A DNA stretch of 64,000 nucleotides from the NCBI GenBank assembly GCA_964006375.1, contig OZ023265.1, forward strand, positions 114,283,084 through 114,347,083, given 5' to 3'. The stretch's first letter is position 1. The number at the start of each line of letters is the position of its first letter. The DNA is from Tillus elongatus. Taxonomy: Eukaryota > Arthropoda > Insecta > Coleoptera > Cleridae. The notes beneath the pieces were generated by a model. It saw nothing but the letters and a program-made list of their open reading frames with translations, made no database searches and had not been told where the DNA came from. Of this stretch, positions 46,525-61,895 are shown piece by piece. The position numbers and the translations under genes were made by a program.

Positions 46525-47895
46525 TAGTAAACAGCTTCCAGTTCCACACCCAGTAAGAGTTCACCAATTGCAATGCAATTTTCTATACTACTTTGTTTTG
46601 TCTCTGATAAGAAATGATAACAATATCGACAAAAAATGTAGCATGTGTATAGATTTTAAATTTTGTGTTATCAAAAGATCATGTCTTATTTGCGTTTCCT
46701 TCAGTTTGAAGCAATATCTATTAGCGATTTGTGCTCAATTTATTAGTCATTGTGCCTAGGCGCCGTTTGGGGAACAATTACAATCATTTAAGTGATATCG
46801 AAAGGGGGCGCATTGTTAGTATGCGGAAAGAAAGTTTTTCAATTAGACAAATTTCCGACTGTATATGACGTATTGTGTCAACAGTGTTAGTGCGTTGGTC
46901 CAGGCGGTCTGAAGAAGGAATTCGAAATCGTCTTTATAGATTCGGACGACATCGAGCAACTTCAGCACGGGAGTTTCCAAAACACGGTCGATTGGGAATG
47001 CTTGTTTGGGAGTTTCACAAGAAAGAGTCTCGATGGCAACGATATGTCGCAGAATACGCGCTTTTAGCTTCATTCGTTATGACCATTTCTATGTCTTCCA
47101 TTGATACCTCGACATCGTGCTGCTTGGCTCGAGTGGTGTAACAGCAGATCGAATCTGGATGGTGAATGAAAACCTGTTGTGATCTCTGACGCGTCCCGAT
47201 TCTGTATTTGGATCCATGATGATCGCAGAAAGGTAAGACAATTACGTAGAGAACGCGGAAATCTACAACCTTAGAAACTGCTGTGGGACGGCATACGGCC
47301 CTTACACGGGGGGTTATGATATAGCGTGTGGTAACATACGCGGCAGCAGGTAACCTCTTGTTTATATTGACAGAAATTTGAGTGCAAATAAGTACATACA
47401 AAGCGTACTCCAGCCGGTTGAACTTCCTTGTCTACGAGGGTAATTCAACCCCTTTTCCAACAAGACAACGCACGGCCTCATACAGCAAAGGTTACTACAA
47501 GGTTATTACGAGACAATGACGCGACCCTGATTCAATGACTTTCTCGCACCCCAGACTTGCCACCAATCGAACATGCGTGGGATATGCATCGCAATCGACT
47601 GGGTAATTTACCCCAACCACAAAATCTAGTTGACATTTGTCACTGAATTCAAGAGCCTGGGATGGTGTTCCCCAGAACACCATAAATTAACCAATTTAAA
47701 GCATGACTCGAAGAGTTATCGAATGCATACAAAACCGCTGCGCACCCAGTCACTATGAAAAACTTTGTTATTTTTCAATATTTTGGGCTGAAAATGTAAT
47801 CGTTTTTTAAGTTTGCTTAAAAACACATTATGTATAAATTTTATTAAAATTGATCGGTTCCTAGTGGGTGTTCGGATTTTTTTGAAAGTCAGTAC
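46525..47895 (+). mobile_element. Tc1-like element copy 2, about 1.37 kb with both ends
   Basis: Left end (to 46565) keeps acacccagtaagagttcacc; right end (47862-47893) is agtgggtgttcggattttt then gaaagtcagta, its inverted partner. The reading frame begins at 46752 with GTG where copy 1 has ATG, so the start codon is lost: then CLGAVWG-frame text equals PRRRLGNNYNHLSDIERGRI in the family frame. Further pieces: VRWSRRSEEGIRNRLYRFGR, HRATSAREFPKHGRLGM, SRWQRYVAEYALLASFVM, a frame-shifted TTHGLIQQRL-type block (QQDNARPHTA in the other frame), and SNMRGICIAI-type text (HAWDMHRNRLGN). Several stops and frameshifts; inactive. Confidence 0.85.
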
Positions 47896-47944
47896 ATATA
47901 CCTAGAATTATTTTTAAACAAAAAAATCAACTAGATGCTAAATT

Positions 47945-48215
47945 ATTTTAAATTGATTTTTGACAAAACGTAGTTGCCTATCAAAAAAAAGTTATAAGCG
48001 TAATGTCATGTTTGACAAGTTTGTTTGTCATTGTATGTGACAGTAGTAGTCTCTTATTTAACTTGATTTTTGACAAAACTTATTTACCTATGAAAAAAAA
48101 AGTTGTTATAAGCGTAATGTCATGTTTGACAAATGTTGTTATAAGCGTAATGTCATGTTTGACAAGTTTGTTTGTCATTGTATGTGACAGTAATTGTCTC
48201 TTATTAAAGTTGATT
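47945..48215 (+). repeat. Small tandem duplication (114-bp and 33-bp offsets)
   Basis: gttataagcgtaatgtcatg starts at 47991, 48105 and 48138. The first and third are followed by the same tttgacaagtttgtttgtca and tgtatgtgacag, the second is cut short. So a 114-bp unit was duplicated, and then a 33-bp piece. Confidence 0.9.
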
Positions 48216-48560
48216 CTATAGTGTTTTTTAGTTTAATAATAGAGAAAATTACATGCGAAGGGAAGTTTAATATTGCAAAATGCTATATTTTGTCTCACCG
48301 GAATTGCTTTACTGCTGTGCGCTTATACCTGCACACAAAAAAAAAACAACAACAAAAAACCCAGATAAAAGAAAATTGTTTAGCTCAGATCTAATCTTTC
48401 GTGGTTAGAAATTCGTTGTTAATCTTACGAAAATGATTTGGAAAATAACATTAGAGACAGCTACCGGAAGACGCAAATTTTGTTTTAATTTTTGTTCGAC
48501 CTCCTGGACAAGAGATTACTTCTATCATGTTGTGCTCTCTCGTTATTCCGAATTGTTTAA
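48216..48560. other. Unassigned sequence
   Basis: An A/C-rich run (aaaaaaaaaacaacaaca, 48338-48356) is the only notable item. Confidence 0.3.
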
Positions 48561-48755
48561 CGTCTGTATTTCTGCGAATTACTGTAGATGCTGAGCATCA
48601 TCAACCCAACAACCTGAAGATGCTGTCAAACTCATGTCATTTGTAAGAAATACATGGATCTTTTACATGCCCAACATCGCACGGCACGCGAAAAAATTGA
48701 CTGCTCTCACGCTCAGAGCCTAGAAACCTTCAACTTGCCCACAACCACGGTGGTT
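48561..48755 (-). repeat. Diverged SINE-I relative (reverse)
   Basis: The plus strand starts cgtctgtatttctgcgaatt (reverse of the SINE-I 3' end) and later has ggatcttttacatgcccaac then atcgcacggc (reverse of gccatgcgatgttgcgcacg and taaagatcc). The centre (gatgctgagcatcatcaacc) differs from SINE-I, so it may be a separate subfamily sharing head and tail modules. Confidence 0.5.
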
Positions 48756-49815
48756 TTTTTATAGAACACTTACTGAGGAGTTAAGTACTTGGTAAAAGTG
48801 AAGATTACTCATAGGGAAAACGTCAGAATTTCTGTACTCAAAAATCAAGGTTTTTACGAATATATAGTCGATATAAATACAAGTGTTAATACAAAAGTGA
48901 AGGTTTAGGCTTAAGGCTATTGTGGAAATGTTGGGAAAAGTTACAGCACTAGGAGAAGCAAATCTAGAAAACATTCACGAGTGACATTATATACAATGGT
49001 TTTGACAAAAGGAATTTTAGAGGAGAATGTTAAACAAAATTGTGTAAATGCAAACACAAGCATAGATTCTTGTGTAATTTTGAACTCAAATAAATACCTA
49101 TAAGTATCTATTTAAATGTTTTAAATGCCAAACTCGCAGGGTATATAGGACCAGTGACTTGATGCTCCGAAAGGCAGAAGCTGCAGGCACTGGCTCAATT
49201 GTCTTATTTTACAGTATTTGTCGATGGTTGGCCATTTAGCAAAAGGGGGGCTTAGATGTTTTAAATGCCAGTTTGTGTACTGTTTTATGCGTCTTACAAA
49301 TATGATTAATATATTTAATATGTTAGGCAATTGCCTAATACACCATTTTTTAAACCGAGAAAACTTCGATACTAGATTTTGTAGTAAAATAAATGCTGCT
49401 AGCTTTTCAAAAAATGAGTTGGGACGGTAGGAAGCAAAGAAGCGAACCATGGCGCTCTATATTATTTAATAAATATTTTTGATGGGTGTTTTGCCTCGCC
49501 CTAAAGTCTGGCAATCAATCTGATCACACATTTTTTGTGTGTTACTTTTAGACCATTTTAATTAAACAAATATAAATTAACCGAAGTAAAGTAGGGCTAA
49601 AATTTGATTTTGAACTTAAAATTTCATCAACAATTTTAGTTTTATGCGCGAGGCCACGTTTTATTCTTGATTTTATTTAGACCCCAAAACGTATAAAAAT
49701 CAATAATTGAAAAGTTGTTATATATGTAACCTGTCGACACTTTGGTAAAACTTATTTTTTAATATTATGTGCCCAGGATATGTAATACTTGCTTGTTAAT
49801 GATCTCAAATAATAT

Positions 49816-49823
<8 letters not shown>
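48756..49823. other. Unassigned sequence
   Basis: No confident feature. The minus/plus overlapping frames near 49121-49450 mirror each other and lack protein-family motifs. The text ttttaaatgccaaactcgc / ttttaaatgccagtttgtg occurs twice (49119 and 49257). Confidence 0.3.

Positions 49824-49903
<80 letters not shown>
49824..49903. repeat. (TA)n microsatellite
   Basis: About 40 TA units. Confidence 0.97.
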
Positions 49904-49906
<3 letters not shown>

Positions 49907-50555
49907 AATTGCACTAAATACATACATTAAGTTGACTTTCAAAAATTACATTTTCCAATAAATATTAGTAAGCTATCCATTAAGCGTGAAAAATCAGTCT
50001 TGCTTGTTTTAAATCTAATGTGGATATAGGAACTTTACAAAAAAAACCTTGTCTCGAAAAATGTGTTTTTAGATAGCTAAAAATTTGGACAATGATTTAA
50101 AACTGTCAGATGTGAAATATGATTATTTTGACAGGTAGATATTGCGAAAGGGACATTGCCATAAATTATGCTTTAATGCAAGTACAAGGTAATGATTCTT
50201 CGTAATTCATATTGTAAAATTAATGCAAACGGATAATTAAATAGAATATAATAGATTTTTTTAAAATTTTCACCCAGTTGATGGAACATTTTTATTCGAA
50301 TAGTTTTAATAATAATTATCATTGTGCCTGTTATTATTTTCACTTAAATTTATTCAGTACTCGGTGTTTGCTTGCAACAAAAAAGAATGTGATAAAGTTA
50401 ATTGATTTATTAAAATGATACTTTTAATAATGTTGTACCTACCTACTTATCGTTATCTGTTTTTTATCAATTGTACTGTGATTATTTTGCATGTATCATG
50501 TTAATTAATTTCAGTATTCCGGCATTTGACTTTGGTAAACCAAAAACTTGCCTTC
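49904..50555. other. Unassigned AT-rich sequence
   Basis: No feature recognised. Confidence 0.3.
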
Positions 50556-50710
50556 GAGATCTTTAGGCAGGTTTGTGTCAGTGAAATTTTATTAAGAAAA
50601 TTCACCAATAGAGAGGTAACGCTGTTGAGACAATCTTAAATTCCTTCAAATGAGTGCGAATTATAACCTATATAATCCACATTCAGAGTCAGTAAAAAAT
50701 ATGATGTTTA
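50556..50710 (+). repeat. Rep-A 3'-end fragment
   Basis: aaattcaccaatagagaggt, ttccttcaaatgagtgcgaa, taatccacattcagagtcag and atgtttatatattg follow the Rep-A unit end, with no (TA)n expansion. Confidence 0.55.
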
Positions 50711-51530
50711 TATATTGTTGTTAAAACTTGTTAAATAAAGAATGTTGTTGGCTGAAAAAGAAATTAATATAGTTCGAAAACTCAGATGGAGGGATGTTTT
50801 ATAAAAGTTGCAAGTTTTAGAAACGTAAAAATTACATTTTGAATTGTGAAGCTGCTAAAGTTGTAAGGAAAATATGAGAATATAATTTATATAAGTTTTG
50901 TGTGATATGTACAGCTACAAGTGTTAAATTTGATTGTACTTACAAGTGTTCAACGATAATAAATAAATAAATACGTGACTGAGCAGTAACCTAAAAAATA
51001 ATTAACCGATTTCGACTACACTTGACAAGTATGTTTGTTTTGTGAATATTTTGGACTAGTTAGTTTTTCGCAAAAATATCAAGGTTTTTTCAAAGTTTAT
51101 ATTTTTGAAAATAACAAATCTATTTCGATAAAAAAATACAAATGTGACATTATTAGAAACATATGCAAATACCAAAACTGAAACCTCCATAAGAATAGAA
51201 AATTAAGTTATTAAAATTTGAAGAATATTCGCTACCATAAAGCATTTATTGCGTTTGCACTTTTTGTAAACAATATTTTACAAGGCCAAAGCGACAGTAA
51301 CTTAAATTCTCTAAAATAGCCGGCTAGCCGGCAGGTCTTGGCCCAATTACAAGACAGGAAGCAATTGTTTCTTCTGTTGCAAATTAATATCAAGATTGTC
51401 GACTTTTAAACAAATATTCTAGTGTTGTGTAAAATGTATTTCACAAAGTCTTCATTTCTGTTTCAATATTTAGTCATTTTCATCTAATTGAAATGTTCGT
51501 AGAAAATTCATTAAAAATAGACGATTTTTA
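50711..51530. other. Unassigned, with a diverged Rep-A start / MITE-Z end
   Basis: 50980-51060 (gagcagtaacctaaaaaata; ggactagttagttttt) looks like a diverged Rep-A start, and 51225-51260 (gaatattcgctaccataaag then catttattgcg) like a MITE-Z terminus in reverse. Together about 270 bp. Confidence 0.4.
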
Positions 51531-51888
51531 AGACTCGATCCATTTTCGCAACAATTAGAACCGTGGACCGGTTTCGCTCTCATTAGAGCTCTTCAGTACG
51601 GCATACTAATTGCAGCAAAAATGCACCAAAAGTAACACGGCTATCGTATAGCCAGTCTTAAAATACTCAGTAAGTGGTGGACGTGCCGCCACCTAGTTGC
51701 GGAACCAAGTAGTATGCTGTCACGCCAGCTCCAAATAACACAAAGTGTTAAAAAAATAGAGACTGGATACAGCTAACTAACAATTTAGAAAATTGTCAGC
51801 CCTGGCCCATTTCTACCCCAATATAGGGACAAAGTATGTAAGACTCGATGCATTTTCGCAACAATTAGAACCGTAGACCATTTTTGCC
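51529..51888 (+). repeat. Roughly 310-bp segment bounded by a 45-bp direct repeat
   Basis: taagactcgat(c/g)cattttcg then caacaattagaaccgt(g/a)gac begins at 51529 and again at 51839, about 5 mismatches over 45 bp. The segment between is of mixed composition with several CG-containing words (ggtggacgtgccgccaccta). Either a 310-bp tandem duplication of which one copy decayed, or an insertion whose flanks were duplicated. Confidence 0.7.
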
Positions 51889-52284
51889 AGTTTGGTTATC
51901 TAGCGACGTTAACAGTCCCTTATGGGTGGCCGGTTGCAAAAGACTAAATTAATTCCAGACGAAGATTCTGAAATAAATTCGGCTTCTGGCGAAATAAAAT
52001 TGACTAACATGTGTTTTGTAAGAGCTTAAAAAACTACAGGATATTTATCGGAAAGTATGGAACAAATAGTGCGTTACAGTAGCGAATGTTCATTAATAAT
52101 AATTATTGTTTTCATTAAAAATGTTAGCTAAATAGTGAACAAGTGTTGGAAAGAACATCTGGATGCTGCAAGTGGATAACTCATTTGATGCATCCAGATT
52201 GTAGGGATTTTTCATAAAAATATTGCAAATATTTCCGATTAAATTACCTGGAATCTATAATTTTGATACAATCTAAAACCTCTA
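51889..52284. repeat. Region with two MITE-Z-like termini
   Basis: 52062-52095 (gtgcgttacagtagcgaatg) and 52162-52200 (ggatgctgcaagtggataac; gatgcatccagatt) resemble MITE-Z ends around a short AT-rich centre, suggesting a strongly decayed or deleted copy. 51889-52060 holds nothing recognised. Confidence 0.4.
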
Positions 52285-52624
52285 GAGTGAGAAACAGCCA
52301 AATTGAATAAATTCATTATCTCAATTATTATGCACATTTATAAAAAAATCCCGAAACAAGTCACTTTTAGAATAAAAAATAACACGCTACAACGTGAAAA
52401 CTTCACTCCTACATTCAACCTCCTTTACGTGACAGTTGAACCCCCCAAATTTTCAAATGTCTTATTTGAAAATTTCTACGTGCTCTATTTAAAAATGCAA
52501 CGGATGTAGTCTTCTTTTTGCAAAAATTAACAGTAAAATAAGAAATTTATCTCATTGACGAACTTCACTGCAACACACTAAAAAATTAGCAACTAATCGG
52601 GTTTTATTATTGATAATAATAAAA

Positions 52625-52870
52625 TAGTCTGGACGCAGCAAGTACGTTATGGTAGCGAATTTTCGTAAAAACGTTTTAATGGCAAATATGACTTGTTTTT
52701 ACCAGGATCAAATTTGGTTAGCAGTATAACCTATATAGTAATAAGAATGCCCCATATTTCATTAAAACAACTTTGTTGTTTCAAGAAGTACAAACATTTT
52801 CCGAAAATAAAGAAAGTTACAGCAAATAGTCGTCCGATTTTTCTGGCCAGCGAACGTCTGCAAGCCAGTT
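52625..52870 (+). repeat. MITE-Z fragment (left end and interior)
   Basis: gtctggacgcagcaagtacg then ttatggtagcgaattttcgt, gttagcagtataacctatat, catatttcattaaaacaact. The right terminus is missing. Confidence 0.7.
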
Positions 52871-53159
52871 ACACACCTGCCAAGATATCATTATTCATAA
52901 ACAGCTTTATGCCCAAAATTGAAAAAAAAAATTGACAACATTTCATCAAAATATTACAAAAAATGATTTCTACGTAAACATTTCAAATTCAACCACAATT
53001 TAAGAGCGCCAGTATAAGATTTTTTGAACGAGTAATACAAAAAAATCTCTGAATGCGTCATTTTTATGGGGCTTCGCTATCTATTGGTAAACAGGCCTTT
53101 TCACAATTTGTGATATTATGTGATAATATTAAAACGATGAACGATATAAATTTTTCTTC

Positions 53160-54282
<1,123 letters not shown>

Positions 54283-54299
54283 CGAAAAATTTGTTAAAA

Positions 54300-54580
54300 T
54301 AAAAAACAGATCAATCTTAATGTAGGAGATATTCTAAATGCATCTTGGCGGCATTCTAATCGTAAATAAAAATATCTTCTAACGTTAATCAACATCTGAA
54401 GCGTGACCGACCTAATCGCAATAGTTATTTTTCTTCTTAAATCAGTTAAATCACGTGGTTTAGTTTTGTGTACCATACTTTTAACATATTCCCCATAAGA
54501 AAAAGTCTAATAGCGTAAGATCGGGTGATCATGCTGGCCATTCAAACAATTCTCGCCTTCATATTTACCGATTGTCATTT
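54300..54580 (-). pseudogene. Transposase C-terminal fragment (same family as 1698-5460)
   Basis: Reads MVHKTKPRDLTDLRRKITIA then IRSVTLQMLINVRRYFYLRL and ECRQDAFRI, the normal end of the transposase after WPxRSPDLTxLDF (whose DNA is still visible, frame-shifted, at 54520-54545). Here the C terminus is present once, not tandemly repeated, showing the state before the 232-bp amplification. Confidence 0.8.
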
Positions 54581-54779
54581 TTTTAATCCAAGATTGACGT
54601 GTTTCGGGATTTTTCTATAAAGATGCACAATAATTGAGATATTCCATTTGGCTGTTCCACACTGGATAAAAGCAGCATGGGTACTAAATTTAATAAAAAT
54701 AAGGTAATAACCTTTAAAGATATGAAGATACAAATTTCTTTTTAATAATAATAGTATTTTTTGACACACCCGCTGGGGT

Positions 54780-55015
54780 CTGATGGTTATAAAACAAAAA
54801 TACCTGCCACGTTTAGTAGGTACCTTCCTGTTGTAACTGAAATTTTCACTTTTTATTTGAACATTTTTGCACTTTTAATGACATTTGAAACATATTGTTT
54901 CGAGAGACTACAGTACCTACATTTTAATTTTCTAGTTGTATGAAAAATTTAGTTGAAGGATTTACAGTTTTTTCCTCGGAGGAGAGCATGCAATTAAAAA
55001 ATGTTGTATGATAAT
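54780..55015 (+). repeat. Dispersed repeat, paired with 6020-6340
   Basis: See 6020-6340. Shared aaaatacctgccacgtttag and gagactacagtacctacatt. Confidence 0.5.
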
Positions 55016-55999
55016 AAGAATGTATTCAATTTTATGAACATAAGAATAGCTATTCTGAGTTAAGGTACTAAAAGACAACACAAAAATATAGAAGCTAAGA
55101 AGTAATATACTAAATAATTCATTATACTTTGTTGAAAACTGACAGATTTAATAACCTAAAAATTCTAGAAATATCGTCAAGTATGTATCATGTTCTTCTT
55201 CATATATTTATATTCTTTTTTTACCCCAAACGTTGTATTCTGTCAAGTTCTTTTAAATAATTAAGGAAAATTTTCTTTGGAAACACATTCTTATGTTACC
55301 ATGGGGCCTACATTTTTTGTCACCGATTAGGAAGAGCTAAAAGTTGCTTCGTTTAGTGAACCAACAATTATTACGTATATATTATTTATATTCGTCCACG
55401 CTTCTGTTTTAAAAGAACCACCCGAGTTAGTACCTATTTCCCGTTTCCGCGTATTTCTAGACAACATTTAGCAAGCCTGTCTTGACGACACGTCTTTGAA
55501 GCCAGCATCAGTGTCTATCTGATAAAGAATCTAAATTCTACCTTAGGAGCCAGTAGCCTTGAAATACAGTAATTGTTATTAGGGAGAGTATAAAAGAATA
55601 AATACACAAGTTTTACCTTTTTCGGCTGCAGTTATCCCTTATTATTCTTAGAACTTATTGTCAGTCTTCTTACCTGTACTATACCTATACCAAGAATATA
55701 CCACCTTTCTATTGTCATGCAGTTTCTCCAAAATCACGTCATGTATTTTCAAATTACCTCTAGAGATTTAAAGTTACATCCTCGTAGACAGCTAAAAATA
55801 AACTGTGGCATATTCTTATCACCCTGGCGTCGTACATTTTAAGTCAGCGTACATTTGAAGTCAGCGTACTTTTTGTACAACACTATAATTAATATTTGGG
55901 CCACATACATAAGTTAATTATGCCTTTAAAGTAAAAATATTTTCCATGAAATCATTTTAAAATTAAACCGGAAGTTGTCGTTAACCTTCCCATTTTAAG
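55016..55999. other. Unassigned sequence
   Basis: A 19-bp direct repeat (cgtacatttt/gaagtcag) occurs twice at 55834-55872. No gene. Confidence 0.3.
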
Positions 56000-56158
56000 T
56001 AGACATATATCACTAAGTGAAGATTAAAACCTGTGATGAGCACTGAGAAGTATAGTCTAGGCCAAGTACCTGCACAGAACATAAACATAGTTGTAATCGT
56101 CAAACGTTTCGAATTTTTCCTCTTCTTCTCTGGTTAGTGAAACGATCGTCACGTTTTA
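56000..56158. repeat. Penelope-like terminal fragments with half hammerhead
   Basis: 56010-56052 (cactaagtgaagattaaaac, gtgatgagcactgagaagta) matches 16205-16260. 56130-56155 (ctggttagtgaaacgatcgt then cacg) is the 3' half of the hammerhead motif on the plus strand, with the family's intact CGATCGTC stem III/cleavage site; CTGATGA is missing. Confidence 0.55.
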
Positions 56159-56159
56159 G

Positions 56160-57160
<1,001 letters not shown>

Positions 57161-59804
57161 TAGATACTTGATTTTGTCTACATTTCCACTATTTTATGCT
57201 ACACCAAGTCTAAAACTGTATTTGGGGCCGTTCATCAAGTTACAAATATAGTGTATTTTAAACATTGAATGAATCCCCCACTCATATAACAATCACTTGC
57301 CAAACTCATAATTTCATGTCGTCTGTCATTTGCGATATTGGTGGCCGAGATTTCACGTTTGTTGGTTCGGGTATGTTTTATGCCTGTTTTATGCCTGTTA
57401 TTTCTTTTCTTGGGTTACCGTTGACGTTGACAGTTTATACTTGTTGTATGAATCAATATACGCGTGGCAGTTAACTACTCTGTGTGCTAGGCAAGCAGTG
57501 AAGAATAGCGCGAAGCGCCATCTCTAGTTTTGTGGCGGTTCTAGGCTTCCACAATACAGGAAGAGTCCAGCTTTATTATGTGTACGTGGAGACTACTGTG
57601 AAATCCTAGAACCATCACAGAACCAGATATAGAGCTCATCGCTATTCTCCTCTGCTTTATGCTGAAGTGCTAGTCTTAAGGCCTACTTTTTAATGCATAG
57701 GGATGACATACTGAGCAGTGGAAAATAAGATTGAAGCGGTCTATATCACTTATATTGCGGTGGATAAGAAGCAGGTAGATTGGGGCCTTAGAGTCCACTT
57801 TCTTTCATATTTCCGCAATCTCGATCTTGTGAATTGACAAAAATGATAATTAACTTACTTAACGGAAATCATTTTGGTTTTCTCTTTTTTTTTTTTGTTC
57901 TATTGCTTGCTTCTCGATAGTAAAATTACATATGTGCACCTGTGAGTAGCAATTGTTTTAAAAGTTGGAGTTTCCAACTGATGATTCTCAATTTTGTGAC
58001 CCCTGCTCTGGCCACCGAAGCTGCGATAAAGTTAATTATTGATTAAACGTTTCACTTCAACTGTTTGTTTTTAAGTTTAAGCTCCTGCAAAAAAACTCAT
58101 TTTATTCCGCTAGAATTTCAGACTGGTTTTTTTACAACTATAATATTAATAATGATTAGCCATTTTTAATTACCTGTGCCAGTATTTTTATATTAAAAGA
58201 GTATAATCATTAAACTTTTTCTTTCATTGACATTACAAATATGTAAAAACAAAATGAGATGAGGATGTCTATATTATACGACACAAGAAATATTAAGTAC
58301 GGTCCTAGTAAATTCAGGTAAAATTAACACAATAACATCCGTCGACCTACGTACAGAGTTTTAGGAACGCAGGTAAAACTAGTTTTCTTACTAAGTACTT
58401 ATACATACCTATCTTCTGATGCACAATAAATAATCTTGTAATTCTCAGACTGGCATAAAAAAAATCACTGTAATTTTATTGTGCCGAGATTTCTAACGAT
58501 CATTAAATTGACATGTTAAATAGCGTTGCCGTGAAAAAGATTTATGTATTTAACGTTGGAAGTTAAATTTTTAGTAATTGTCTTATTGGCTATCTTATTT
58601 TTTATAACACTTTGAAGTTCTATTATTTCCAGACGACCCGTGTAGTAATTTAACTTACTCAGAGTCGGAATCAGAAAGTCATTAGTAAACAATTTGACGT
58701 TTGGTGAATTTGGCAGATAAATCTACCATGAAAAAGTGACTAGCTTGCCAGTTTATATGTTTTTAATTCTAACAGTGAATTAGTTATATTACTGAGCAAT
58801 GAAATCATTGACACCACATAAGTGAAACACTCCGGGAGCTTTGAGCAGTTAGTTATGCGAGGGAAGTTACGAGGTTTGTTCAATTGAAAACCATCCCTAG
58901 TCAGATTAGCCTTGGAAACAATTATTGTAATCATTCTGTTTGTATTATTTGATTGTGAATATGAACAACATTTGTTGCCTCAAATCTGTTTTGGCAGCGT
59001 AGCGGTCATTCAAATTTTATGTATTGAAAATTTGTTACCATTGCATCTTCATATGCGAACGGGATCAGTGTCTCAACCAACTCTTTATGATTTTTAGCTC
59101 AACTTTTTGATAGGTACGTAATCACCACTAGCTGCTCAGCCTTATCCATATTTTGATGGGTACCATTGTTACTATCGGATTTTAGTATTCGTTACTTAGT
59201 AATCGTTAGCAATAGGTTTGTTCTGTCTAGTTTTGTTGACTTGATACCTATACCATTATCAAGTATCTATACAATACATATTACCGAGTACCGAGCGAGC
59301 CATACCTCCCCTTTTGTGAACACTGACTAATTGGAATGGCTACTGTGCATATTCACTATTTGCAATAAACTAACCATAAAGTATTCCTAAGATGCAGTGA
59401 CTCTGAGATAAGTCAATAAATAAATACTAAATGGCAATGGAGAATATATATATTTTTTTAACAACAGCAATAAATGAAATGTGGAAATCCAATTCTTTAT
59501 TCACCTAATTAGATCTCTTGTTTAAATAAAAACAGTTGGTAAAGCATTGCAATAATCTTTTGGTTTTTTAAACAAGTATATTACATTCAGGTGAAAAAAT
59601 ATGAATCCTTAAATTAAAAACATGAACATCTGTTTGCTGTAAATCTTAGTATACTTGTATTCAAATCAATTTTAAATTTTTACATGTATGTTATATGAAA
59701 AGTAAAACTTTCTGCAGCAATCCCAAGTCGTTTCGAGTGCAAATTGTTTTACGGGACTCATAATACGAAATAGGTAATACATAAAATGTATGGGTATGAT
59801 CTAT

Positions 59805-59805
<1 letters not shown>
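57161..59805. other. Longest stretch without recognised element
   Basis: No transposon motif or host gene seen. An inverted repeat spans 57537-57613 (ggttctaggcttccaca versus tgtgaaatcctagaacc). 57290-57540 is of mixed composition and could be unique host DNA. Confidence 0.35.
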
Positions 59806-60240
<435 letters not shown>

Positions 60241-60460
60241 CAACTATAAACACGCTGTTAAAACAAAAGAATAAATAAAGATGTAAAACCTGAGTTCAAC
60301 TTGTCCCAGGAAGGTGTGGAGAACTTTCGTCAAATTTTAATTCATTTTCTGGAGTCATGGAAAAAGTTATTTATATATAGCTTATAAAATTCCCGAATAA
60401 AAAAACCCCTATGTAAACGTCAACACGGCTTTCGTTACAAGCGATCTACAGGTGCATATA

Positions 60461-60704
60461 GAGTATAGATATTAGATATCTACCTGTAAAAGTGTGCTGG
60501 AGAATGCCTTCCGAAGGCAATGGCGAACCACTGAGCATATTTCTCAGTTTTCTTTGGAAAACACACACTCAGTGTGAGTTAGAGTACCGTCCGTGCGATA
60601 TCTGTTGAGGTAGCCTTCCAAGAAAAGAATAATCCGATAAAGTTCTGTTACCAGAATATTTTACTGCGACAGGGACGTTCCTTGAAATTTTCCGCGTTAT
60701 TTTC

Positions 60705-60789
<85 letters not shown>

Positions 60790-60890
60790 TGATTTTTTGA
60801 ATAAAATGTGTATTTATTTATTTTACCGTACAGTAGAGTACACATTATAAATATACTGGAAGATAATACAACTATAAATACGTTATATAA
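60461..60890 (+). repeat. Direct duplication unit 2, with (TA)n at 60709-60787
   Basis: Second copy of 59805-60240, offset about 653 bp. Both contain their own (TA)n at the same place, but with different lengths (about 103 and 79 bp). Just upstream, 60421-60453 translates QHGFRYKRSTG, a reverse-transcriptase box also seen at 62022. Confidence 0.9.
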
Positions 60891-61895
60891 ATAAATTAAG
60901 ATGTATTTAAGTAAACTATTGCAGACCCTAATCTGAACGCCACGCCGCCAATGTTTTTTGTATAACGGACTGTATTTACTTCTAGGCTAAATCTATGGTC
61001 ACTTTGTCATAAGTTTAGGTGATTTCCACGCTTATCTGACAGGTGTCGCAGGTAATTTAAAACCGGCGGTTTAAAATAACCTCTAAAAACTGACTGTCTT
61101 TTAAAATACACACAGGTTTGTGTTCTTTTATTATCTTTTTTTGCTTCCGCGGTTTATTGATTTGTCCACGTTTTTCAGAAACAGCTTTCTTAGTCTGTCC
61201 ATTTCCCCTTTTCAAAGTTTGTCTTTTTTAAATGTTACCCTAAGGAATTTATGATGTCTCAGAGAACATATTCAAACGTTTTGGCTACTTTTTCTAAATG
61301 GCGGCTCTTGACTTTGGGAGTGGGTGAAGCAGAATCGGCGCGGCCTCAAAGGTGGGTCCAGAGATACGAAGACTCCCTTGCGCCGTAGACGATTTTTTTA
61401 AAATTGTTCTCCTGACACTTCAGTATTTAAATGAAAAATCCATTTGTACAAAAATATAGACCTTCACAAGGAATAATTTTCGTAATAATGACCAGGACTA
61501 TTTGATGAGAGGACACTGTACACAAACTGTACATGCACGCATATGGTAATATAATACGGCGCGTATCTCCTATGAAAATCTGTTTATAGAGAGAGCTACA
61601 AGCATTATTTTTTTCAAATTCAAGGCCTTTTTTATTTTTTACAACTTGAAATTTTATATCTAATATTTTATTATTTTGAAATTATTCTTTTAGAGCCTAT
61701 AATAAACAAATCAATTCAACTTACAAGAAAGAAATATGAAAAATCCAGCTTTCCAAAGTATGTAAAAGTGACACATACCAGATTATTTAACGGCACCATA
61801 GTAAAAATAAAAAGACGTCTCTGACGATCCGACACAATCTAAACAAGCAACAGAAACTAAGATTTGAAGCAGGTTCAGAAGGCTGCATAACTTTT
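60891..61895. other. Unassigned sequence
   Basis: No gene recognised; 61300-61390 is GC-richer (gcagaatcggcgcggcctca) without a motif. Confidence 0.3.
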
